Assembly: GCA_030457025.1 (NCBI GenBank)
Contig: JAKDSA010000010.1
Location: 1-63,392, forward strand
Reading direction: 5' to 3'
From: Brevibacterium sp.
GTDB taxonomy: Bacteria > Actinomycetota > Actinomycetes > Actinomycetales > Brevibacteriaceae
DNA: 63,392 bases
In this document: positions 7,464 to 16,170 of the stretch, piece by piece
Layout of the letters: each line of letters starts with the position of its first letter
How positions within the stretch are numbered: position 1 is the first letter of the stretch
Made by a program: the position numbers and the translations under genes
Notes under the pieces: generated by a model
Seen by the model: the letters and a program-made list of their open reading frames with translations, nothing else
Database searches by the model: none
What the model was told of the DNA's origin: nothing

Positions 7464-8540
7464 ATGCGTGAACTGATCTTGAACGGAGTCGACGCCGACG
7501 GCACTCATCTGCTGCTGAACGACGAAAACGGGCTGCAGTATCGATTGGCTCTCGACGAAGCTCTGTACGCCGCTGTCCGCAAGGACCGCACCACAGTCAA
7601 GCCGGAAACCCCCATCCGCCCCCGTGACATCCAGGCGATGATCCGTGGCGGGATGAGCGCGGATGAGGTCATCTCCTCTACCGGGGCCGACATCGAACAG
7701 GTCCGCACCTACGAGCGCCCTGCCTTAGCCGAACGCGCACACACTGCGTACACGGCCAGTCAGCACCCGATCTATTCCGACCATGATCCCAATGGCGACC
7801 CGACACCTTTGATGGAACTGTGCCAGACTCGTCTGGCGATGCGCGATGTCGACATCGAGACGATGGATTGGGATGCGTGGAAGCAGCAGGACGGCAACTG
7901 GTACATCCAGTTGAGCTTCACCGCCGCTGATCGGACTCGTACGGCTGGGTGGAACTATTACCGTCGGTCACTGACTCCCATCGATGATGAAGCAAAGTGG
8001 CTGGCCGATTCGGGACCGACGGACACCGGACCGATCCCGAACTACGGCACCGGCGCCGAACGTCAGAAGAACACAGAGGAGATCGACACCCCGTTCACTG
8101 CCTCGGCTCCGACCGAGCCCTCCCCCGCTGCCCGCGATCATCAGGCGGAGACCGGACGAATCCTGGAGAATCTGCGCAAGCGCCGTCGCCATGAGGAGGA
8201 GGACGAACCACATGGTCGACTCCGTGCCGTCACCGAGGACCCGGAGACTCACCCGCAAGGCGCGCACACCGCACCTGGACGACCCGCAGACGCCACCGAT
8301 GACGAGGTCTTCGCCTTCGAAGATCCGTCATCAGGGCTCGATCCGGACGAACCTCAGGAACCGACCCAGGAGGTCGGAAGATTCGACGATGACCACCAGC
8401 TGTCCCTGCTCAATGAACCGGGTGTCAGCGAAGACGCGACTCAGCTCAAGGACACAGAGTCGAAGGCGAAGGCGAAGAAGAACAGCCGCGCATCGATCCC
8501 CAGCTGGGACGAGATCATGTTCGGTTCGAAGCGGGACTGA
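7464..8540 (+). CDS. sepH: SepH, septation protein stimulating FtsZ assembly
   Basis: 358-residue member of the DUF3071/SepH family, which in Streptomyces and mycobacteria binds FtsZ and promotes filament assembly. The N-terminal conserved domain (about 1-170) starts MRELILNGVDADGTHLLL, contains a helix-turn-helix-like part IRPRDIQAMIRGGMSADEVI, and ends with WYIQLSFTAADR and TAGWNYYRRSLTPIDDEAKWL. The rest is charged and disordered with a conserved-type tail ASIPSWDEIMFGSKRD. AAGGAG sits 9 bases before ATG 7464. It is divergent from hemH and its last 26 bases overlap the 3' end of cydDC on the other strand. Confidence 0.92.
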   Translation: MRELILNGVDADGTHLLLNDENGLQYRLALDEALYAAVRKDRTTVKPETPIRPRDIQAMIRGGMSADEVISSTGADIEQVRTYERPALAERAHTAYTASQHPIYSDHDPNGDPTPLMELCQTRLAMRDVDIETMDWDAWKQQDGNWYIQLSFTAADRTRTAGWNYYRRSLTPIDDEAKWLADSGPTDTGPIPNYGTGAERQKNTEEIDTPFTASAPTEPSPAARDHQAETGRILENLRKRRRHEEEDEPHGRLRAVTEDPETHPQGAHTAPGRPADATDDEVFAFEDPSSGLDPDEPQEPTQEVGRFDDDHQLSLLNEPGVSEDATQLKDTESKAKAKKNSRASIPSWDEIMFGSKRD

Positions 8541-11500
8541 GTTCGCCTCCCAACTCGACCAGCTGGTCGCCGTCGGCGATCAGACTGCGATCATGAGTGA
8601 CCATCACAACAGTGTGTGAGTCCAGGTTCTTGCGCAGGTCGTTCACCAACAGGTGCGCCATCTCATCGTCGAGGTGCGCCGTCGGTTCGTCCAGCACGAT
8701 CACTTCAGCTCCGCTCAGGATCGTCCTGGCCACGGCCAGCCGCTGACGCTGCCCGCCGGAGATGTCTGTTCCGTGGTCGCCGACCCAGAGTTCGAGGCCG
8801 GCCGGATCGGCCCACTCGCCCAAACCCGCGCTTGTCAGTGCTTCACACATCTCCTCGGTGGTGGGTGCTTCCCTGCGCGCGATCGCCAGATTGCCTCTCA
8901 CAGTCGACCGAAAGACATGTGCCTCCTGTGGGCACCACGCGATTCTGCCGGCGAGGTCCGTCGGTGCCAGACCGAGAACATCCGTCTCGCGGCCCGCATC
9001 GTCTTCGGCTCGGTAAGTGCCTGACCATGGGTCGAGGAAACGCAGGAGCACACTCAGCGTCGTCGACTTTCCGGTGCCGCTGTCACCGTGCAAGACGGTC
9101 CACCGACCTCTCTGAGCACGCAGATCCACATCCTCGACGACGGGGCCGGAGTCCCACCCAACACTCATATGTTCGAGCTCGAGGACTGTGAACGCGCCCG
9201 CATCGAACGCGCCCGCATCGAACGCGCTCTCAGCGGAGCCCTCGTGACTGTGGCTGTCAGCCGCGCAGCCCGACTGGGCAGGTGACATACCGGGGAGCCG
9301 GTCGAGGACGACCCCGAGGCTCGGCAGCGCGCGGAATGCCAGCAGCGACTGTGAGAAGACGTCTGCCGAGCCCAGTGCCATGAGGACGATGACGGCCAGT
9401 ACTTCGGTCGACGCCGATGATGTCATCGCGATGAGCACCGCAGTGCCCACGGTGCTCAGCTGCAGCCAGAATTGAGCGGCACCGAAGTTCCGTGATGAGC
9501 GACGCTGAGCCAGATGCAGTTCCTGCTCTTCGTGACTGAGGACCGTGAGAACCGCGTTGTCAACACGATTCGCCCGCAGGTCCGTTGTGGCATTCAGTGC
9601 GCGTGCCAGGACTGAGAGGATCCGATTGCGGACGGTTCGGACGCGGTCGGCAAGGCCGCTTTCACTCCTGATGACCGCGGCCGGCAACAGGACCAGATTG
9701 AGCGCGCCGAGGACCAGGAACAACGGCAGCGATGTCGGGTCGAGAGCCCAGGTGGCGATGAGCACAGCGACGAAGACCAGCGCCGAGGCGACCGGAGGGA
9801 ACAGAGTCCGCGGAATCAGGTCCCGAACATCATCGGCATCGGAGACCATGGTGCGCAGTGCTGCATCAGAGGTCAGCAGCTTCCGGTCCCCCATGCCGGC
9901 TGCTTCGAAGTGCCTCCAGAGACGCGAGCGCAGCCTGCCCAAGGATGCGAAGATTGCCGAGTGGAGTTTGAGCCGACTGAGATAGAGCAGCACTGATCGG
10001 CTCAGCCCGAAGAACCGCACACCGACGATGGCGACCAAGAGGATCATGATGGGAGGCTGATAGGAGGCCTCGACGATGAGCCAGGCGGAGACTGCGGTCA
10101 GCGCGATCGCTGCCAGGCTGGAGGCGCAGGATGAGAGCAGAGCGATGATCATGTTCGGAGTGAAAAGGGGCATGCTCGAGCGCAGGAGCGACCACCGACG
10201 ACGAAGACTTCGCTGCTGTCCCCTCGTTGACGAGCCACGGCCCGCGGTCACCGCATCCGTGCTCCGCGGTCTGCCAACCGAAGCTGGGTCAGCGGGCATG
10301 GCTGGGTCGGCGGGCATGGCTGGGTCGGCAGGCGTCGCTGGGTCGGCGGCCACCGCTGTTGCAGCATCAGTCCGCGGATCGGTTCCCTGCGCTTGTGCCT
10401 GCAATGACGCTGCCGATCTCGTGTCGGCGGTGGACTTGCGGGGGACGATTCCGTCCTCGGCCAGTGCGGCGACACGGTCGTCATGGCTGGCCAGGACGAC
10501 ACGGACGCGCGATGCCGCCTCGGCGATCATGCCGATGATGATCTCCGCATTCTCATCATCGAGGTGAGCGGTCGGTTCGTCGAGGACGAGCGCCTCGGCG
10601 TCGCCGTCGATCAGGTGCAGCACCCGGACGAAGGCGAGTCGACGAAGCTGGCCAGGACTCAGAGCAGACGTCGACAGCGCCAAGTCCTCGGGCAGGCGGG
10701 CTCTGCGGAGGGCCGGCATCTGCTGTGAGTGCGGGAGACCGTAGACATCGAGTTCGGCTCCGACACTCGCACCGAAGATCCGTGGAGCCTGAGCGACGAA
10801 TGCCACACGGCGCGGGGCCATTGTGGTTCTGGCCTGGGCCGGGAGATTTCCAGCCAGGGCCGCCAGAATCGTCGATTTGCCTGCACCCGAGGCGCCGCGG
10901 ACTGCGGTGATGCCGGGCGTGACAGGGAAATCACCGCTCCACTCGATCATCGTCCGGTTCGGATAGATGACTCTGTGCCCGTCACCGGCCGCGTCTTGGC
11001 AGGCGATCCTCTCCTGGCCCGCAGCGTCGATGCTTGCGATCAGCGCGTGGGCGCGATCCTGTGCCTCACGACCGTTTTCGCTGGCGTGGTAGCCGGCACC
11101 GAGTTCGCGCAGCGGGATGAAGCATTCCGGTGCCAGCAGCAGGACGAAGAGACCGGAGCTCAGATCCATGGTTCCGGAGACGAGTCGCAGGCCGATGACA
11201 ACGGCGACCAGTGCCACGGAGATCGTAGCGATGAGTTCGAGAGCGAGGCTCGAGAGGAATGCGATGCGCAGGGTCGCCAGGTTGGCGCTGTGGTACTTCT
11301 CACCCAGGGCGCGCAGTGTCCGCGCGTGATCCCTGGACCGCCCGAGGCCGATGAGCACAGGCAGGCCCTCGGCCAACTCGGCCAGGTGATCGGACAGACG
11401 TTCGAGGGCCGTGTTGCTCGCGACGGTCGACTCCTCGGTGAATCGACCGATGAGAATCATGAAGACCGGTACCAACGGCAGGCACGCGGCAATGATGACC

Positions 11501-11943
11501 GCTGAGAGGACATCGGTGAACACGATGCGGACAAGCAGCGTCACCGGAACCACCGCTGCCGCGCTCAGTGCGGGCACCACGGTCGTGAAGTAGTCGTCAA
11601 GGTCGTCGATGCCACGTGTGACGGTCACTGCCGTATTCATCCGCGGGTGCCCGCGCCCGGTGAGCAGCGACCGCAGAATCGAGGCCCTCAGCCTCTGTTT
11701 GTTGTCGGCGGCCAGGGACGTCCCCAGACTGTGGTCCGCCCACAGACTCGCTCCTCGCAGTCCAGCTCCGAGGAGTCCCAGCACCGCCCACACTGCAACG
11801 GGGCTCGTGCCGACGATTGTCCGCACCAGGGCCTCAGCGATGAGCACGATGCCGACGGCGCGCGCGAGGGCGCTGAACAGGGAGAGGGAGAATCCGCGAT
11901 AGCCGCCCGGCAGCTGGAGGAGGATCCGCAGCGGTGATTTCAC
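8515..11943 (-). CDS. cydDC: Fused CydDC-type ABC exporter (cytochrome bd assembly)
   Basis: Single 1142-residue polypeptide holding both halves of the CydDC exporter, a heterodimer in enterobacteria that maintains the thiol/haem balance needed for cytochrome bd assembly. The CydD half has a membrane domain (about 20-290) and an NBD with Walker A GASGAGKST (350-358), signature LSPGQ (429-432) and LVLDEP. A disordered Ala/Pro linker (about 505-580) with ADPAMP repeats joins the CydC half, with a membrane domain (about 595-880) and an NBD with GDSGTGKS (953-960), ISGGQRQ and IVLDEP. Its ATG overlaps the cydB stop by 4 bases; its stop lies inside the 3' end of sepH. Many actinobacteria also carry this fusion. 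A second small duplication, FDAGAFDAGAF, precedes the second NBD. Confidence 0.93.
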   Translation of the reverse strand: MKSPLRILLQLPGGYRGFSLSLFSALARAVGIVLIAEALVRTIVGTSPVAVWAVLGLLGAGLRGASLWADHSLGTSLAADNKQRLRASILRSLLTGRGHPRMNTAVTVTRGIDDLDDYFTTVVPALSAAAVVPVTLLVRIVFTDVLSAVIIAACLPLVPVFMILIGRFTEESTVASNTALERLSDHLAELAEGLPVLIGLGRSRDHARTLRALGEKYHSANLATLRIAFLSSLALELIATISVALVAVVIGLRLVSGTMDLSSGLFVLLLAPECFIPLRELGAGYHASENGREAQDRAHALIASIDAAGQERIACQDAAGDGHRVIYPNRTMIEWSGDFPVTPGITAVRGASGAGKSTILAALAGNLPAQARTTMAPRRVAFVAQAPRIFGASVGAELDVYGLPHSQQMPALRRARLPEDLALSTSALSPGQLRRLAFVRVLHLIDGDAEALVLDEPTAHLDDENAEIIIGMIAEAASRVRVVLASHDDRVAALAEDGIVPRKSTADTRSAASLQAQAQGTDPRTDAATAVAADPATPADPAMPADPAMPADPASVGRPRSTDAVTAGRGSSTRGQQRSLRRRWSLLRSSMPLFTPNMIIALLSSCASSLAAIALTAVSAWLIVEASYQPPIMILLVAIVGVRFFGLSRSVLLYLSRLKLHSAIFASLGRLRSRLWRHFEAAGMGDRKLLTSDAALRTMVSDADDVRDLIPRTLFPPVASALVFVAVLIATWALDPTSLPLFLVLGALNLVLLPAAVIRSESGLADRVRTVRNRILSVLARALNATTDLRANRVDNAVLTVLSHEEQELHLAQRRSSRNFGAAQFWLQLSTVGTAVLIAMTSSASTEVLAVIVLMALGSADVFSQSLLAFRALPSLGVVLDRLPGMSPAQSGCAADSHSHEGSAESAFDAGAFDAGAFTVLELEHMSVGWDSGPVVEDVDLRAQRGRWTVLHGDSGTGKSTTLSVLLRFLDPWSGTYRAEDDAGRETDVLGLAPTDLAGRIAWCPQEAHVFRSTVRGNLAIARREAPTTEEMCEALTSAGLGEWADPAGLELWVGDHGTDISGGQRQRLAVARTILSGAEVIVLDEPTAHLDDEMAHLLVNDLRKNLDSHTVVMVTHDRSLIADGDQLVELGGELSPASNRT
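9193..9222. repeat. 15-bp tandem duplication inside cydDC
   Basis: Two identical 15-base units encode FDAGA twice, just before the second nucleotide-binding domain. The frame is kept, so it is a benign in-frame expansion of a flexible junction. Confidence 0.65.
10281..10341. repeat. Imperfect 15-bp tandem repeat in the cydDC linker
   Basis: About four units of a 15-base motif (on the plus strand, GGGTCGGCGGGCATGGCT-like) encode the ADPAMP/ADPATP run that joins the two halves of the fused transporter. Unit length is a multiple of three, so copy number can vary without breaking the frame. Confidence 0.75.
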
Positions 11944-12962
11944 GATCGGATCGCCACCGGAACGCGGTGCGCTTCAGGGATGTGAGTCTCCGCGATCCGG
12001 CCCAGGAACATCCGATAGCTGAAGATCTGGTACCCGATGATGATCGGCAGGCAGATCACCGTCACCACCAGCATCACCGTGAGAGTGTAGTCCGATGATG
12101 ACGCGGAGGCGATGGTCAGCGAGTTCGCCGAGTCCAGTGTTGACGGCAGCACGTTGGGGTAGGCTCCGGCGAACACAGCGAAGAGCCCGGATACGAGGTA
12201 GAGACCGTGCAGAACGAAGGCCGCCTTCTCCGCCCCGGAACGCACAGCGAAGTACGCCGCCCCCAGAGCGATCACTGCTGCGACGACCACGGCACTGAGC
12301 CAGGGGCGGTGGGTGATGGAGAGACCGAACCAGACGAGGAAGCCTATCGAGCAGGGCAACAGCAGCCTCCGTGCCCACCGTTGAGCCTTCTCTCGCATGT
12401 CGCCCTGTGTTTTCAAGCCCAGAAAGATGAGGCCGTGAACGAGGGCGAAGCCGACTCCGCCCAGACCGCCGAAGACGGCTGGCCATCCCATCCAGGCGAA
12501 TGCCCCGCCGACGATGTCACCGTTGTCGTTCAGCGGCAGTCCGCTGGAGGTGATGGCGAGCATGGCACCGATGAAGAACGCGATTCCAGCCGACCCCACG
12601 GCCATCGCCCAGGTCCAGAAGGTCTTCCATGCCTGGCTGTGTCCCTTGCCGCGGTATTCGATGGCGACGGCCCGGAAGATCAACGCCAGCAGGCACAGCG
12701 TCAGGGGTATGTAGAGGGCGCTGAACAGGGAGGCGTACCAGTGTGGGAAGGCGGCGAAGGTCGCCCCGGCCGCGGTGATCAGCCACACTTCGTTGCCGTC
12801 CCATGTCGGTCCGATCGTGTTGAGCAGCACCCGCTTCTGCCGTTCGGTGCGGCTCAGCACCGGCATCAGCATTCCGACTCCGAGGTCGAACCCGTCGAGG
12901 AACAGGTACCCCATCCACAGGACGATGATGAGGACGAACCAGATCGTGGCGAGAGTTTCCAT
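11940..12962 (-). CDS. cydB: Cytochrome bd ubiquinol/menaquinol oxidase subunit II
   Basis: Integral membrane subunit II of the bd-type terminal oxidase; 340 residues with about eight hydrophobic segments. The N-terminus METLATIWFVLIIVLWMGY continues into LFLDGFDLGVGM, the family signature, followed by NTIGPTWDGNEVWLI and FRAVAIEYRGK. It pairs with CydA to reduce O2 to water with quinol as donor (menaquinol in actinobacteria) at low oxygen or under respiratory stress. It lies 12 bases after cydA and overlaps cydDC by 4 bases (ATGA), giving an operon cydA-cydB-cydDC. Confidence 0.97.
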   Translation of the reverse strand: METLATIWFVLIIVLWMGYLFLDGFDLGVGMLMPVLSRTERQKRVLLNTIGPTWDGNEVWLITAAGATFAAFPHWYASLFSALYIPLTLCLLALIFRAVAIEYRGKGHSQAWKTFWTWAMAVGSAGIAFFIGAMLAITSSGLPLNDNGDIVGGAFAWMGWPAVFGGLGGVGFALVHGLIFLGLKTQGDMREKAQRWARRLLLPCSIGFLVWFGLSITHRPWLSAVVVAAVIALGAAYFAVRSGAEKAAFVLHGLYLVSGLFAVFAGAYPNVLPSTLDSANSLTIASASSSDYTLTVMLVVTVICLPIIIGYQIFSYRMFLGRIAETHIPEAHRVPVAIRS

Positions 12963-12974
12963 CGTGTCTTCTCC

Positions 12975-14546
12975 TCAGTACGCGAACGACAGGACGTCGT
13001 CTTCGTCGTTCGTGATCCGCGGGGTGTGGTTGGTCTTTGTGACCTCAGGCATCGCCGAGGCGACCCCTCCCCTGATGTAGACGATGAGCAGCCGCAGTTC
13101 GACGACCATGAGAATGCCGTAGACGAGGCTGAGGCTGATCAGTGAGAACAGGAGCATTCCCGGGGTGAGTTCGGGCGACAGCGCCGCCTGGGTGAACATG
13201 TACACACCGTCGAGCTGTGCGGGGTTCGGCGCGACCACGAACGGCTGACGTCCCATCTCCGTGAAGATCCAGCCGGCCGAATTCGCCAGGAATGGTGCGG
13301 TGATGGACAGGGCTGCCCCGCGCATCAGCCAGGCCGAGGCGGGGACGGTGCCCTTGCGGGTCAGCCACAGCCCCAGAGCACTGACTCCCGCTGCGACTAT
13401 GCCGAAGCCGATCATCAGCCGAAATCCCCAGTAGGTGACGATCATGATGGGCTGGTAGTCGATCTCTTCACCCGAGTGCTGGCCGTAGCGTTCGTCCTCG
13501 GGCAGATGGGTGCCGTACTTGTCCTGATAGTCAGGAAGCAGAGTCGTCACGCCGTGGACCGGAGTGTTGAAGTCACCGTTGGCCAGGAAGGAGAGCAGCC
13601 CCGGGATCTCGAACACGTTCTCCACCCCGTCGCAGTCATTCGACGAGGGATCTCCGATCGTGAGCACCGAGAACTCGGTGCCGTCGTGGCAGGCAGCCTC
13701 AGCCGAGGCCATCTTCATGGGTTGCTGTTCGAACATGAGCTTGGACTGGATGTCGCCGGTGATCGCCACACCGGCGAATGCGATGATGCCGACGATCGCA
13801 CCGATGCGCAGGGACCGGATCCAGACCTGGTGGTCAAGGGCATCTCTGCCGGGCACCTCGGGCGCGGAGCCGACGACGACCTTTCCATCGGGACCGATCG
13901 TGTCAATCCCGTCCTTGCGTCGGCGGTACAGGTGATACCAGGAGATTCCGAGCAGGAATCCCCCGCCGACCGCCAGTGCTCCGCACAGCGCGTGAGTGTA
14001 GGCGGCGATCGCCGTGTTGTTCGTCATCACCGCCCACACATCGGTCATCACCGGCCTGCCGTCGACCATGTCGACGCCGACCGGATGCTGCATCCAGGAG
14101 TTCGCGACGATGATGAAGTAGGCGGAGATCCACGACCCGATCACGGCGCACCACAGGCTGCCCAGGTGGACTGCACGCGGCAGTCTGCCCCAGCCGAAGA
14201 TCCAGAGGCCCAGGAACGTGGACTCGAGGAAGAACGCGAGCAGAGCCTCCAGCGCCAGCGGCGCGCCGAAGACGTCCCCGACGAAACGCGAGTATTCGCT
14301 CCAGGCCATACCGAATTGGAATTCCTGGACCAGACCGGTCGCCACGCCCATGATGAAGTTGATGAGGAAGAGCTTCCCGAAGAACTTGGTGCTGCGCAGG
14401 TATATCTCGTTGCCTGTGCGGTGGTACATCGTCTGCAGGATTGCGACCAGCATGCCCAGGCCAAGCGTAAGTGGGACCATCCAGAAGTGATAGACGGTGG
14501 TGATGCCGAATTGCCAGCGCCCGATGAGAACCGGATCCAGGTCCAT
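12975..14546 (-). CDS. cydA: Cytochrome bd oxidase subunit I
   Basis: Haem-bearing subunit I, 523 residues. ATG 14546 is chosen (MDLDPVLIGRWQFG, GGAG upstream); the frame opens further to 14702, but that part lies over the promoter and operators. His20 in TTVYHFWMVPL matches the haem b595/d ligand (His19 in E. coli); HALCGALAVGGGF contains the expected second His; GWIFTEMGRQPF is the conserved C-terminal signature. The quinol-binding Q-loop is the short type, with an insert rich in acidic residues (SSNDCDGVENVFE). First gene of the cyd operon. Two palindromes just upstream overlap its likely -10 element. Confidence 0.97.
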   Translation of the reverse strand: MDLDPVLIGRWQFGITTVYHFWMVPLTLGLGMLVAILQTMYHRTGNEIYLRSTKFFGKLFLINFIMGVATGLVQEFQFGMAWSEYSRFVGDVFGAPLALEALLAFFLESTFLGLWIFGWGRLPRAVHLGSLWCAVIGSWISAYFIIVANSWMQHPVGVDMVDGRPVMTDVWAVMTNNTAIAAYTHALCGALAVGGGFLLGISWYHLYRRRKDGIDTIGPDGKVVVGSAPEVPGRDALDHQVWIRSLRIGAIVGIIAFAGVAITGDIQSKLMFEQQPMKMASAEAACHDGTEFSVLTIGDPSSNDCDGVENVFEIPGLLSFLANGDFNTPVHGVTTLLPDYQDKYGTHLPEDERYGQHSGEEIDYQPIMIVTYWGFRLMIGFGIVAAGVSALGLWLTRKGTVPASAWLMRGAALSITAPFLANSAGWIFTEMGRQPFVVAPNPAQLDGVYMFTQAALSPELTPGMLLFSLISLSLVYGILMVVELRLLIVYIRGGVASAMPEVTKTNHTPRITNDEDDVLSFAY

Positions 14547-14573
14547 GGGTACTCCGTTCGTGGAAGAACTTAT

Positions 14574-14590
14574 TTCTACAGTACGTAGAA
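14574..14590. promoter_or_regulatory. Putative BlaI-type operator 1 at cydA
   Basis: TTCTACAGTACGTAGAA: perfect 6-bp inverted arms around 5 bases, 28 bases upstream of the cydA ATG. It resembles BlaI/MecI operators (TACA...TGTA dyads) and abuts operator 2. Confidence 0.7.
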
Positions 14591-14607
14591 TTCTACAATG
14601 CGTAGAA
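14591..14607. promoter_or_regulatory. Putative BlaI-type operator 2 at cydA
   Basis: TTCTACAATGCGTAGAA: same arms as operator 1 with a different 5-base centre, directly adjacent, so centres are 17 bp apart. The junction reads TAGAAT on the minus strand (14595-14590), a good -10 hexamer for cydA, so a bound repressor would block polymerase. Confidence 0.7.
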
Positions 14608-14809
14608 GCGAATACGATACAGTTTCGCCATCCAAGATCTGCCGTACCAGAACGCACTTCGGCACTGGGTCTGCGCTCACCCCCGTCTGCCGATATGCGC
14701 ACACAGCCGCGAACCGCCCAAAAGTCCCCTCCAGCCCTGCAGATCCTCCTCGCAGCCCTGCAGATCCCCCCCCGCAGCGACGCAGAAGCGGATTCCGGTC
14801 GATCTCACA

Positions 14810-14838
14810 TGGAATTCGACAGCTTGTAGAGTTAGAAT
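14810..14838 (+). promoter_or_regulatory. Candidate blaI promoter with operator-like spacer
   Basis: TGGAAT (14810-14815), 17-base spacer, TAGAAT (14833-14838), 42 bases before the GTG start. The -35 is a poor match. The sequence TTCGACAGCTTGTAGAG at 14815-14831 matches the cydA palindrome arms with two mismatches and fills the spacer, which suggests autorepression. Confidence 0.5.
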
Positions 14839-14880
14839 GAACAAGCAACTGGAACCATCTTCTCGAACAAAAAGGACACC

Positions 14881-15243
14881 GTGGGAACACTGGGCGAACT
14901 CGAACGCAGCGTCATGGACGCCATCTGGGTACATGACGACGGCTTGAGTGCGGCCGAGCTCCGCGATGTACTGGCGGCACGTGACCTGGCACTGACCACC
15001 GTCCACACTGTGCTCACCCGACTGGAGAAGAAGGGTTTCGTCACTCGCGACCGCAGCATTCGCCCGCACCGCTACCTCGCGGTCTCAACGCGCGAAGACC
15101 ACGTCGCAGAGCTGATGACCGAAGTCCTGTCACAGGCCCCGGACCGCCAAGCCGTCCTTGCCCGATTCCTCGGTACCGTCTCGGAAGCCGACACGAAGGC
15201 TCTGCGCAATATGCTGGGACGCAATCACTCGACCAACTCCTGA
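14881..15243 (+). CDS. blaI: BlaI/MecI/CopY-family transcriptional repressor
   Basis: 120-residue winged-helix repressor of the Penicillinase_R family. GTG 14881 follows AAAGGA. The helix-turn-helix lies at about residues 15-60 (GLSAAELRDVLAARDLAL then TTVHTVLTRLEKKGFVTRD), typical of BlaI; the C-terminal helices (AELMTEVLSQ...) are the dimerisation part that is cleaved in staphylococcal BlaI. It is followed 18 bases later by an M56 metalloprotease, as in Rv1846c-Rv1845c and bla/mec systems, but no beta-lactamase or PBP2a gene is next to it. The divergent target candidate is cydA. Confidence 0.9.
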   Translation: MGTLGELERSVMDAIWVHDDGLSAAELRDVLAARDLALTTVHTVLTRLEKKGFVTRDRSIRPHRYLAVSTREDHVAELMTEVLSQAPDRQAVLARFLGTVSEADTKALRNMLGRNHSTNS

Positions 15244-15261
15244 ATCAGGTCATTGCCGAGC

Positions 15262-16155
15262 ATGAGCATCGTGGGCTCCATTCTCGCGGTACTTGCGCTT
15301 CTCTTAGCGTGGCCGGTTCCGGCCGCGCTCTCCCGTTTTCGGGGAGACCCCATCTCACAGGTGATTCTGTGGCAGGCCGTCGGCCTCTCCGGTGGCCTCT
15401 CCCTCATCGGCACGGCGCTGGCATTTGCTGTGGCCCCGGCCTCGCACAGTTTGCCCGAGGGACTGTGGCAGCTTCTCAGAGGAGAATCGCACACTCAGCT
15501 CACCGTCTTCGCCTGGATTTTCCTCATCATCGCACTGGCACTCATCGGACGACTGCTGGGATGCCTCGCCCTGACGTTCTACTCCGCTCGCAGGACCCGC
15601 ATTCGCCATGACGAGATCCTGCATCTGCTCAGCGAACCGTCATCGACATACACGAATACGCGGATCATCACGACTGACGAAGCTGTGGCCTATTGTCTGC
15701 CGCAGGGGCCGCGCAAAGGCACTGCGGTGCTCTCAACCGGTCTGCTCGAAGTCCTCAGTGAGGACGAGCGCACAGCTGTCATCGCCCATGAGAGGGCGCA
15801 TCTCGATTTCCGCCACGACGTCCTTGTGATCCCCTTCGCCGCATGGCACCGTGCCCTGCCGTTCTTCTCGGCAACAGCGATCGGCCTCAACTCCGTCAAT
15901 GGTCTGATTGAACTCATGGCCGATGATCAGGCGCGAGAACAGATCGACCCAGCGATTCTGGCGCAGGCCGTGCGCGCAGCCGCAGACATCAGTCCTGAGC
16001 ATCGCAGCGATCTCTCGGCCCAGCGGGTCGACCGCCTCTCACGGCCTCTGGATCCTGCGCGGGTACCGGTGCGCGTGACGTCGATTCTCGTTGCGCTGGG
16101 TCTGCTGCTCGTGCCCAGCTTGGTCCTGTTCGCCCCTGTGGCGTCAAGGTTCTGA
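15262..16155 (+). CDS. M56-family membrane zinc metalloprotease (BlaR1/Rv1845c-like)
   Basis: 297-residue membrane protein with hydrophobic segments near 3-20, 35-60, 80-108 and 265-290. The cytosolic-side loop carries the zinc site HERAH (176-180) and downstream Glu217 in IELMADDQA. In BlaR1-type signalling this protease leads to inactivation of its partner repressor. The extracellular penicillin-sensor domain of BlaR1 is absent, so the inducing signal is unknown. ATG 15262 is preferred over TTG 15253 because AGGT is 12 bases upstream of the ATG but only 3 from the TTG. Likely co-transcribed with blaI. Confidence 0.88.
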   Translation: MSIVGSILAVLALLLAWPVPAALSRFRGDPISQVILWQAVGLSGGLSLIGTALAFAVAPASHSLPEGLWQLLRGESHTQLTVFAWIFLIIALALIGRLLGCLALTFYSARRTRIRHDEILHLLSEPSSTYTNTRIITTDEAVAYCLPQGPRKGTAVLSTGLLEVLSEDERTAVIAHERAHLDFRHDVLVIPFAAWHRALPFFSATAIGLNSVNGLIELMADDQAREQIDPAILAQAVRAAADISPEHRSDLSAQRVDRLSRPLDPARVPVRVTSILVALGLLLVPSLVLFAPVASRF

Positions 16156-16170
16156 CCTGCAGGAGCAACC

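Larger units (their letters stand above)
14547..14880. other. Divergent cydA/blaI control region
   Basis: 334 bases without a gene. It holds the cydA promoter with two adjacent 17-bp palindromes (14574-14607), a 15-base direct repeat with 21-base period (14732-14746 and 14753-14767, CAGCCCTGCAGATCC), and a candidate blaI promoter (14810-14838) whose spacer is filled by a third palindrome-like site. Open frames in the region are not supported. Confidence 0.7.

Noticed and set aside
14547..14880. Small coding sequences between cydA and blaI
   Set aside because: The open frames cover operators and a direct repeat and lack ribosome sites.
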